Positions 17,898 through 24,450 of a stretch of DNA of 64,000 nt are shown piece by piece. The DNA lies in assembly GCF_001895265.1 (NCBI RefSeq), contig NZ_CP016796.1, positions 1 to 64,000 on the forward strand. Reading direction: 5' to 3'. Under the pieces are notes generated by a model. It had not been told where the DNA came from, did not search any database, and was given only the letters and a program-made list of their open reading frames with translations. The position numbers were made by a program, and so were the translations under genes. Source of the DNA: Francisella uliginis. GTDB taxonomy: Bacteria; Pseudomonadota; Gammaproteobacteria; Francisellales; Francisellaceae. Numbering within the stretch: position 1 is the stretch's first letter; each line of letters starts with the position of its first letter.

Positions 17898-18146
17898 ATG
17901 AATAAATACACTTTGATAAATGAAATATTAGGAGATATTAATCTTAGTTTCTTAGACTATAAATTTATAGATACTATGATCTATTTTGAAAGTGATAAGA
18001 CTAAAAGAGAGATACTTAACCAGTATAAAGAAATCTATCAAGATGAATTTAATAAAACCGCCTTAGAACATCAAAAAGAAAGTAACGGTAAACATAAGGC
18101 TAATATATGGCTTAGAGAGTTGATAGCTGGTAAAAATAATAATTAA
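17898..18146 (+). CDS. Hypothetical element protein (82 aa)
   Basis: No family recognised. Short, helical and charged (KTKREILNQYKEIYQDEFNK; HQKESNGKHKANIWLRELIAG), no membrane segment. ATGAGG lies upstream at a usable distance, and the final TTGAACAT repeat overlaps its leader, so its expression may respond to whatever binds the array. Directly downstream of the candidate origin. Confidence 0.6.
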   Translation: MNKYTLINEILGDINLSFLDYKFIDTMIYFESDKTKREILNQYKEIYQDEFNKTALEHQKESNGKHKANIWLRELIAGKNNN

Positions 18147-18226
18147 TCCTGTCAGGTTTATTAATTAATAGAATAATTTAGTTAGGTTTGCTAAATTTAT
18201 TTATTATTTAATTAGTTTATAAATAG

Positions 18227-18871
18227 ATGGATATTGGAAACTTTATAAGCATAGTAGCTATAATTGTGACCCTTTTAATAGCCTTCTCTCGTCCTTACTT
18301 AAATAAAAGTGGTTTCTTTTTTACAAGGATTAGGGTGACTGAAGAATTAAAAGGAATACATGACTTTTATGAAAGGCTAGACAAAAATACTAATCAATAT
18401 ATTAAGTTAATGATGAAAACTAAAATAGATTTTATGTTATCTGACTTACTATATAAAGAGCTAAGATGTTCTATAAATAACTTAGATCAGATACAAAAAG
18501 TAAATAAAATGCTCGAAAAAATAACCTTAAAAGAATTTTCAAAGCTACTCATTTCTAAAGCTTTAATCATTGGTCCTAAAGACATTACTATTGTTAAATA
18601 TAATAAATTAATATGTGGTAACCTAAAGAATGTTATATTTGCATTTATATCACTTTTTATAATGGTTTTATTGTTGATGTTAGGTATATATTTAATTAAC
18701 TTTATATCTGTTTCTCAAGATACTTCAGCAAAATTCGTTGGATTAGGATGTATTGTTATGGGCTATTTCTTTGAATTATTAGCAATTAGAGCTGAAGCTA
18801 AATATCTTTCTAGAAAGAAGTATATAAAGATAATAAAGAAGAATAAGTTATCTAATATATTAAATGACTAA
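18227..18871 (+). CDS. Hypothetical membrane protein (214 aa)
   Basis: No family recognised. One N-terminal hydrophobic segment (about 4-22), a soluble helical middle (about 25-135) rich in Lys and Leu, then two long hydrophobic segments (about 140-165 and 172-192) and a basic tail (SRKKYIKIIKKNKL). Three membrane passes with a cytoplasmic middle are likely. Membrane proteins of unknown function in small elements are often defence or exclusion factors, but nothing here proves it. The ribosome site is weak. Confidence 0.6.
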   Translation: MDIGNFISIVAIIVTLLIAFSRPYLNKSGFFFTRIRVTEELKGIHDFYERLDKNTNQYIKLMMKTKIDFMLSDLLYKELRCSINNLDQIQKVNKMLEKITLKEFSKLLISKALIIGPKDITIVKYNKLICGNLKNVIFAFISLFIMVLLLMLGIYLINFISVSQDTSAKFVGLGCIVMGYFFELLAIRAEAKYLSRKKYIKIIKKNKLSNILND

Positions 18872-18958
18872 TATTTAACTAATATAAATAAAAATAACTC
18901 TTAAAATCCTACAAATTCATCTAAATATATACTACATATATAGTCAAACACTATACAA

Positions 18959-18981
18959 ATTGCACTACATACACTTGCAAT
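18959..18981. promoter_or_regulatory. Inverted repeat upstream of the 71-aa/RHH pair
   Basis: ATTGCA and TGCAAT separated by 11 bp, ending about 12 bp before the AAGGA ribosome site of the 71-aa gene. The position suits an operator for the RHH protein encoded second in the pair. Confidence 0.35.
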
Positions 18982-19005
18982 GGTTATACAAAATAAAGGA
19001 TAAAT

Positions 19006-19221
19006 ATGAGGAATATGAGAGAAATAGCTTGGGAGTGTGGTTATAAATTACCTACCAATGCAGAGACTCAACCAATGGCTTTATATAACTGGTTTGAAAA
19101 GACTAAATATATTGTTAGAACTAGTGATACTAGCTTTGTATTTGGTGATAAGCGAACAGGTGAGATATATAAAGTTGCTAATGGTGAAATAGTAGAACAA
19201 GACTTAGGAATAATGAGATGA
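19006..19221 (+). CDS. Hypothetical protein (71 aa), first gene of a pair with an RHH protein
   Basis: No family recognised. The 71 residues look like a compact alpha+beta domain (REIAWECGYKLP; YIVRTSDTSFVFGDKRTG; IYKVANGEIVEQ). AAGGA precedes the ATG, and its stop overlaps the start of the following RHH gene as ATGA, so the two are translationally coupled. A toxin-first toxin-antitoxin pair has this layout, but the protein does not match any toxin I know. Confidence 0.65.
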   Translation: MRNMREIAWECGYKLPTNAETQPMALYNWFEKTKYIVRTSDTSFVFGDKRTGEIYKVANGEIVEQDLGIMR

Positions 19222-19397
19222 GAGAAGAAAACCATACTATAGAGTTTAAAAGTAAAACGACACCTATAAATGTAAGAATAGATGAAAACGAATTACAAAC
19301 TCTAAAGAATACAGCTAGTCAGCATGGAGTAGGTTATAGTGTGATAGTTAAGTCATTGATTTACAAATTTAACAGGAATCTTATTAACTTTTTATGA
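19218..19397 (+). CDS. Small ribbon-helix-helix (CopG/BrnA-like) protein (59 aa)
   Basis: A short ORF read directly: ATG at 19218 overlapping the previous stop by four bases, TGA at 19395-19397. The segment TPINVRIDENELQTLKNTA (about 15-33), then SQHGVGYSVIVKSLIYKF (about 34-51), has the beta strand-helix-helix pattern of CopG/BrnA-type DNA-binding proteins. Such proteins repress their own operon and often act as antitoxins. The inverted repeat at 18959-18981 is a plausible target. Confidence 0.65.
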   Translation: MREENHTIEFKSKTTPINVRIDENELQTLKNTASQHGVGYSVIVKSLIYKFNRNLINFL

Positions 19398-19514
19398 TGG
19401 GGATATTATCGGGTATATTCTTAAACTTATAAAACTCTTAAAACATTGATTATATAAGCAACATAGCTATATTTTATCTTGTAATTTAAGCGGACATTAA
19501 ACAACTTAATTATG

Positions 19515-19990
19515 GGGAGGTTTTGGGGAGGATATAATACTAATATCATTGCAATAATCATACTAAATTTTTACTAAATTTTTGCTAAGGATAATTGGCT
19601 TACTACCTTAATATTTCCCTAAGGATAACGGCAACATTACGGCAACCAATATACTAAGGTTTTACTAAGGACTTAGCATTAATATTGTACAAGGATTATA
19701 CAAGGTTTTAACAAGGGTATAACGACAATAATCTATGGTAAGGTTTAGATAAGGGTAATAGCGATATTTTAACGATTGTTATAGTAAGGTTTTCCAAAGG
19801 GTAAAAGAATTACTACCCTAAGGTTTCCCTAAGGATAATGGTTAGGTTTTGGCTAGGGTAACGGTGATATTAGGGCGATGATTACCCCATGTTTCCAGTA
19901 GGGTAAAATATAATATTGAGTACCGAGGTTTTGACTAGGTTTTGGAACGCTATAAAAAAGGAAATAATACTGAGGTTTTACTAAAGGCAA
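19515..19990 (+). repeat. Degenerate tandem repeat array, unit about 35-48 bp
   Basis: Around ten imperfect units with the core AAGGTTTTnnCTAAGGGTAA, followed by a variable A/T-rich spacer often containing ACGG or GCGAT. Clear units start near 19613, 19657, 19705, 19742, 19788, 19823, 19845, 19889, 19926 and 19973. There is no ORF of useful length here on either strand. The array fills most of the 782-base gene-free stretch 19398-20179 between the RHH gene and int. Function unknown; a second replication or regulatory site is possible. Confidence 0.65.
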
Positions 19991-20167
19991 GTTGAATATT
20001 TTAAAATAAAAAGGAAACAGTGGTAACATAGCTGTAATGTTTATTATATAAAGGCTAACGAGACTTTAGAAATTAAAAAAGAAACAGTTAATCAATAGGT
20101 TTCTTTACGTTATAAAAAAGGAGTTTTGGCATACTATAATAAAGGGAAATCAAACGCAGTTATTTAG

Positions 20168-20179
20168 TTGCTGCAGCAA
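20168..20179. repeat. 12-bp palindrome TTGCTGCAGCAA, copy 4
   Basis: Perfect palindrome immediately downstream of the integrase stop codon (the stop occupies 20180-20182 on the minus strand). Confidence 0.7.
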
Positions 20180-21442
20180 TTAACTTATATCTTGCATTCT
20201 TATTACATTAGCATTTTCTTTAATATGATCTATATAGTCAGCCCATAGCTGTAGCATCTCAGCTCTTTCGGTTAAGAAGTCATTTTTATCATATATATTA
20301 TCTATCTTATCGCCTTTTAAATGGCTAAGTATCATACGTACAGCATCATCACACCAATTATGCTTACTTCTTATATTACTTATATAAGTTCTAGCTGTCT
20401 TTCTAAATCCATGAGTATGTTGTTTAGGCTTATCTATGCCATTAAACTTTAAATTCTCTCTAAGGGCTTTACTCAAGGCCTCAATAGTTACATGTTTATG
20501 CTTTGATCTAGTAGAATGAAATATAAACTCTCTATTGGCTGTATGTATCTTCATACTTTGAATAATGTCATAAGCTTGCTTACTTAATGGTTGCCTAAAA
20601 TCAGCTCTACCTTTCATCTTCATTTCTTCACCAGGTATAACTATACACTTATTATTTTCATCTAAGTAGGACCACTTCAAACCAACTATATTTGATGGTC
20701 TTAAAGCTACATAAGGGGCTAATTGCAATGCTCTAATAGTTGATATATCACCATGATTAAAATTGCTTATATCATTCATTAGCTGACTAAATGTCTTAGT
20801 GTCATCTATAGGGTCTACAAATTTAAATCCTTGAGTTATTATTGGCTTAGTTTTAGCTTTTAGCGCAGGATTATTCTCAGTTAGTCCCTCATCTATAGCA
20901 TGTTCAAATATTTGAGATATTAGAGTTTTGATATTTTTTCCATTGTGAGGAGTATATTCTTTTAATAAATTAGTTACATGAGTTCTTTTGATGTCTGATA
21001 AGCGATAGTTTTTAAAAGCTGGTAGTAGAGTATTTTCTAAGATTCTATTATTCCTTTTATAAGTGTCATAAGACTTATAACCATTTGGTTTGTCAGGGTG
21101 TCTACTTTCAAGGTATTCTATAGCCATGTTCTGAAAGTAATCTTTATCTTTTAGTTTAGAGTTTTCTCTTTCTATTTTAGGATTCTTACCTAAGGCTAAT
21201 ATCTTATTATAGTTTCTAGCCAGCTCTCTAGCTTCTGCTAAAGATATATCTTGGTATTTACCAATGGTAAAACTATCGGCTTTTTTATTTAGTTTAAATC
21301 TATATAACCATGAATGTACACCGCTAGATCGAGCTATAAACCAAAGATTGGTACAGTTATCATCACTATATCTCTTTTCTTTATCTTTAAGCTCTTTGAC
21401 TTCTTTCGATTTCTCTATAAATTGCTTACTTAATTTAGCCAT
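20180..21442 (-). CDS. P4-type tyrosine recombinase (integrase)
   Basis: A site-specific recombinase that inserts and excises the element at the ssrA 3' end. From the ATG at 21442 it has 420 residues: an N-terminal arm-binding DUF4102-type domain (LSKQFIEKSKEVKELKDKEK; FTIGKYQDISLAEARELA), a central SAM-like domain, and the catalytic domain with Arg248 (ALRPSNIVGL), His344/Arg347 (THGFRKTA) and the nucleophile Tyr384 (NIYDKN). The open frame continues to an ATG at 21526, but those 28 residues overlap the AATGTACAC repeats and do not look like the family, so I prefer 21442. The repeats next to the start suggest self-regulation. Confidence 0.93.
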   Translation of the reverse strand: MAKLSKQFIEKSKEVKELKDKEKRYSDDNCTNLWFIARSSGVHSWLYRFKLNKKADSFTIGKYQDISLAEARELARNYNKILALGKNPKIERENSKLKDKDYFQNMAIEYLESRHPDKPNGYKSYDTYKRNNRILENTLLPAFKNYRLSDIKRTHVTNLLKEYTPHNGKNIKTLISQIFEHAIDEGLTENNPALKAKTKPIITQGFKFVDPIDDTKTFSQLMNDISNFNHGDISTIRALQLAPYVALRPSNIVGLKWSYLDENNKCIVIPGEEMKMKGRADFRQPLSKQAYDIIQSMKIHTANREFIFHSTRSKHKHVTIEALSKALRENLKFNGIDKPKQHTHGFRKTARTYISNIRSKHNWCDDAVRMILSHLKGDKIDNIYDKNDFLTERAEMLQLWADYIDHIKENANVIRMQDIS

Positions 21443-21446
21443 CGTT

Positions 21447-21494
21447 GTACATTGAGAAGTGATTGTGTCTATAAATGTACACCACAATGTACAC
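21447..21494. repeat. CAATGTAC-type repeats at the integrase end (candidate arm sites, right)
   Basis: GTACATTGAG (21447-21456) is the exact complement of the left-end CTCAATGTAC, and AATGTACAC occurs at 21474-21482 and 21486-21494, again 12 bp apart. They overlap the int start region, so binding would also affect int transcription. Confidence 0.55.
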
Positions 21495-21523
21495 TCAAAA
21501 CAAGGATTAAATGGTTTGGATGG

Positions 21524-21597
21524 CACTGTATGGGACAGTGTAATTGATTGTGTTTGTTGATTTTATTAGGTTTGTGTTACTGTATGGTATTGTATGG
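21524..21597 (-). promoter_or_regulatory. CCATACAG repeats upstream of int
   Basis: In the direction of int the sequence reads CCATACAATACCATACAG (21597 to 21580) with a further CCATACAGTG at 21533-21524. The double repeat resembles that upstream of the alpA-like gene in sequence, spacing and orientation. AlpA or another element regulator could bind both. Confidence 0.45.
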
Positions 21598-21607
21598 AAC
21601 ACCAGTT

Positions 21608-22028
21608 TGGTGGAGGCGGCGGGATTTGAACCCGCGTCCACAAACTCTCCGTCCTTGGCTCTACATGCTTAGGCTAATCTATTTGAGTTTAGCTTGGCTA
21701 TTCCCCAATTAGCCAGGGTAATAGTTAGCGAGTCTGTTAAATACAGCCTTAACTTCCAGACAAAAAGCAAAGACCGTCTTATGCGGAATATGAACGGATG
21801 TAAAGATAGTGTCATAAGAAAGACTATCATATCCGTGCGCATCTAGGTTCTTAAGCTAGACTAGGCAGCTTTAGCAACAGCAGCAAAGTTGCTGTCGTTA
21901 GCCGCTACGCGGTTTGCTTTTTTATTGCCAGTTATTATCGGCATTTGTACTGTTATTAACGAGGTTACGGTACTTCCTCGGCATGCACCTTAGATTTTGA
22001 CATTCATGTCGAAACCATATTCGCCCCC
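21608..22028 (-). ncRNA. ssrA: Transfer-messenger RNA (tmRNA)
   Basis: tmRNA rescues stalled ribosomes with SmpB and tags the unfinished protein for proteolysis. The 5' end GGGGGCG pairs over seven positions with CGCCTCC before the encoded CCA, forming the alanyl acceptor stem; the T-arm GGGTTCAAATCCC is intact. The tag frame is visible on the minus strand: GNKKANRVAAND at its start and AAVAKAA before TAG, the Francisella form. The last 17 bases before TCCACCA also serve as the attachment core of the integrated element, which leaves the gene complete. Confidence 0.97.
21615..21631 (+). repeat. Attachment site within the ssrA 3' end
   Basis: GGCGGCGGGATTTGAAC, the complement of the ssrA T-loop and acceptor stem region, matches the distal copy at 12411-12427 at 16 of 17 positions. 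Confidence 0.8.
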
Positions 22029-22042
22029 ATTAGGGTGGATAC

Positions 22043-22071
22043 AATTTATCTCTTATTTAGCTAAATGTCAA
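22043..22071 (-). promoter_or_regulatory. Sigma-70 promoter of ssrA
   Basis: On the minus strand TTGACA (22071-22066) and TAAATT (22048-22043) are separated by exactly 17 bp, 14 bases before the mature tmRNA 5' end. A start a few bases upstream of G1 followed by RNase P processing would fit. Confidence 0.7.
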
Positions 22072-22085
22072 ATTTATATGATTAA

Positions 22086-23309
22086 TTAGAATAAAACGTA
22101 GATAGCTGAGGAAAGTGCGATAACTCCCACTGATAGGATAAATATATCAGCAATTAGGTTTTTATAAGGTTTTAAATATTTGATTTTATAAATGCTATAT
22201 ATAGGCATAATAAATAATATAACAGCTAGTACAAGACCACCAATACTTGAGATCATATCTAAGATATTGGGGTTTAAGTATGCTACAAGCCAGCATAATA
22301 AAAATACAACTGTAAGAGTTATTGGCTTTATATTCTCTTCTTTAATTTTATTTTTTGTTATTTTACAAACGATACCATCTATACCTTCTTTTGAGCCTAA
22401 ATAGTGTCCAAAAAATGATTTACTCATTGCAACTAAAGCTACCAAAGGAGCTATATACTCTAGAGACTTACTATTAAAATTATCAGCCAAGAATGAAAGA
22501 ATAGAAACGTTTTCTTGCTTTGCTAATGCTAGATCATCAGGTCTTAGGGTTAGCATTGAGCTAAAAACAAAAATTACTACTGTAACAATCATTAAAATAT
22601 TACTAAAAGCAATAATTTTAGAGGCTTTATCATCAGCATTTTGTTTATATTTATTTTTTGTATAAACAGCTAATGAAGAAATAATTGGCGAGTGATTAAA
22701 GGAAAAAATAAGCACAGGCATAATTATCCAAATAGCTAATAAAACTCCTGAAAAAGAATGATTGTGCTCAAAGCTAGTGTATATTATAGAAAAATTCCAA
22801 TAAGGAATCATCCATAGAGATATAGCTATTAAAGCAATAATAAATGGAAAAACTAAGAAGCTCATAACTCTAATAATAAGTCTTTGACCAAAATTAATAA
22901 TGAAAACAAGAGCAGCAATAGTTAAAAAACTTAAGAGAAGCCTGTTTGGGACTTCACAATGTAGCTGGTGCGAGCAAAAATATGCAAGCGTATTTGTAAT
23001 ACCGACACTATAAACAAGTAATATAGGCAGTATTGCAAATAGGTATAGAATATTGAAAAAGATACCTCCAATCTTACCAAAGTAATCATCAGCTACGACT
23101 GTGATATCAGAGTTTGTATTTGGGTTTGATATTACAAATCTACATAGAGCTCTATGAGATAAAAAAACCATAGGAAATATAAATAACAGAACAATACAAA
23201 CAGGGACTATTCCAGAAATTCCTGTTTGTATGGGTAAAAATAAAACACCGGCGCCAATAGCTGTACCAAATAAGCTAAGTGACCACATTAAGTCTTCGTT
23301 TTTTTTCAT
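22086..23309 (-). CDS. Serine/threonine-type amino acid transporter (SdaC/TdcC-like, HAAAP family)
   Basis: A 407-residue protein with about eleven hydrophobic segments. The first, MWSLSLFGTAIGAGVLFLPI, and the following IFPMVFLSHRALCRFVIS closely resemble SdaC and TdcC, which import serine or threonine with protons. SFNHSPIISSLAVYTKNKY in the middle is also typical of the hydroxy/aromatic amino acid permease family. Substrate is inferred from the family only. It ends just before the ssrA promoter and lies on the same strand. Confidence 0.85.
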   Translation of the reverse strand: MKKNEDLMWSLSLFGTAIGAGVLFLPIQTGISGIVPVCIVLLFIFPMVFLSHRALCRFVISNPNTNSDITVVADDYFGKIGGIFFNILYLFAILPILLVYSVGITNTLAYFCSHQLHCEVPNRLLLSFLTIAALVFIINFGQRLIIRVMSFLVFPFIIALIAISLWMIPYWNFSIIYTSFEHNHSFSGVLLAIWIIMPVLIFSFNHSPIISSLAVYTKNKYKQNADDKASKIIAFSNILMIVTVVIFVFSSMLTLRPDDLALAKQENVSILSFLADNFNSKSLEYIAPLVALVAMSKSFFGHYLGSKEGIDGIVCKITKNKIKEENIKPITLTVVFLLCWLVAYLNPNILDMISSIGGLVLAVILFIMPIYSIYKIKYLKPYKNLIADIFILSVGVIALSSAIYVLF

Positions 23310-23419
23310 ACTAAATTTAGGATAAAAGTTATATAAAGTTATATAACTTTAAAAAAATAATTAATAGACTTTAATGTAAAATTGTATTTTTGTCAAAAAA
23401 CAAATGAAAAAAGGATAAA

Positions 23420-24346
23420 TTATTTTTGAGATTTTAATAGTGAATAAAGTAAAGACATTCTAATAGGTATACTATATCTAACTTGCTCAAAATATTTAGC
23501 ACAGCTAAGCTCATCTATTGATCTATCCATCTCATCGACCCTTGGAAGAGGGTGAAGAATTATAAAATTACTTTCAGCTGAGATATGCTTTCTATCAAGA
23601 TAACAAAGGTCTTTGTTTTTTAGATAACTTTCTTCATTAGGAAATCTTTCTCTTTGTACTCTAGTTACATAAAGCACATCTAAATCTTTCAGAGCTTCAG
23701 CACTTACTTCTTCTAGTTCAGTAAAAGAGTTATCATTTTGCTTAACAAAGTCTCTAAGCTTTTCGGGAATTTGTAGCTCTTTTGAAGATATGAATTTAAA
23801 CGAAGCGTTATATTTAGCTAGAATATTTGTTAGGGAGTGAACTGTACGACCATACTTTAGATCACCTAAGAATCCTACTTTTAAATTCTCAAGAGAGCCT
23901 TTTTCAGAATAAATAGTATATAAATCAACTAGAGATTGAGTAGGGTGTTCATTATCACCATCACCAGCATTTATAACAGGAGATTTTACATATTTAGAAA
24001 ACTCTTCAACACTATGAGGCTTAGGGTGGCGCATAACTATAATGTCTGCGTATTGATCCATCATTCTACCAGTATCATCAAGGGTTTCACCTTTTTGTGT
24101 AGAGCTTGAAGAGCCATTTTCTAACGATATAACTTTTCCTCCAAGTCTATTCATAGCTGATTCAAATGAAAATCTAGTTCTAGTGCTTGGCTCAAAAAAT
24201 AAAGATGCTAAAACCTTATTTTCTAGGTCTTTTATAGGTTTTGATTTAGCTAATTTATCTTTATAGATATCAGCCTGGTGAAAAAGATTTGACAGATCAG
24301 TTTTATTTATTTGATCGCCGCGTAGAAGCTTTTGAAACGATAGCAT
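23420..24346 (-). CDS. pyrB: Aspartate carbamoyltransferase catalytic subunit
   Basis: PyrB joins carbamoyl phosphate to aspartate, the committed step of pyrimidine synthesis. The 308 residues carry the carbamoyl phosphate loop FEPSTRTRFSFE near residue 52, the GDGDNEHPTQSLVDLYT segment near 130, and LHPLPRVDEM near 267. No pyrI regulatory gene is adjacent, so the enzyme is probably not of the allosteric PyrB-PyrI type. It lies downstream of carA-carB on the same strand; the 104-base gap holds two hairpins. GGAG precedes the ATG. Confidence 0.96.
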   Translation of the reverse strand: MLSFQKLLRGDQINKTDLSNLFHQADIYKDKLAKSKPIKDLENKVLASLFFEPSTRTRFSFESAMNRLGGKVISLENGSSSSTQKGETLDDTGRMMDQYADIIVMRHPKPHSVEEFSKYVKSPVINAGDGDNEHPTQSLVDLYTIYSEKGSLENLKVGFLGDLKYGRTVHSLTNILAKYNASFKFISSKELQIPEKLRDFVKQNDNSFTELEEVSAEALKDLDVLYVTRVQRERFPNEESYLKNKDLCYLDRKHISAESNFIILHPLPRVDEMDRSIDELSCAKYFEQVRYSIPIRMSLLYSLLKSQK

Positions 24347-24370
24347 TTGTAATCTCCATTGAAAATCGTC

Positions 24371-24428
24371 ATTCCCTCGTAGGAGGGAATCTCAGAAATA
24401 TTAGACAGATACCCGCCTGCACGGGTAT
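24371..24428. repeat. Two intergenic hairpins between carB and pyrB
   Basis: ATTCCCTC-GTAG-GAGGGAAT (24371-24390) and ATACCCG-CCTGCA-CGGGTAT (24409-24428) are near-adjacent perfect stems of 8 and 7 bp. They are GC-rich against the background and resemble the GTCATTCC...GGAAT palindromes at 30481 and 33741. They may attenuate read-through from carB to pyrB or be dispersed repeats. Confidence 0.55.
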
Positions 24429-24450
24429 GACAACTATACTATGTGTATAA

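Larger units (their letters stand above)
12411..21631. mobile_element. Integrated element at the 3' end of ssrA (satellite- or plasmid-like)
   Basis: About 9.2 kb bounded by an almost identical 17-bp direct repeat (GGCGGCGGGA-T/A-TTGAAC), one copy being the 3' end of ssrA. A P4-type integrase gene lies next to ssrA. Inside are an AlpA-like regulator, an antirepressor, a RepA-like helicase, an RHH protein, unknown cargo genes and two repeat arrays. No capsid, terminase, tail, relaxase or type IV secretion gene is visible, so it is not a complete phage or ICE. An IS copy has inserted near the left end. The core carries the palindrome TTGCTGCAGCAA three times. It is most like a phage satellite or an integrative plasmid. 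Confidence 0.85.

Noticed and set aside
19515-19990. CRISPR array
   Set aside because: Units are degenerate and spacers are not uniform in length; no cas genes are present.
21443-21526. 28-residue extension of the integrase
   Set aside because: It covers the AATGTACAC repeats, is Cys-rich and unlike P4-type integrases; ATG at 21442 fits the family.
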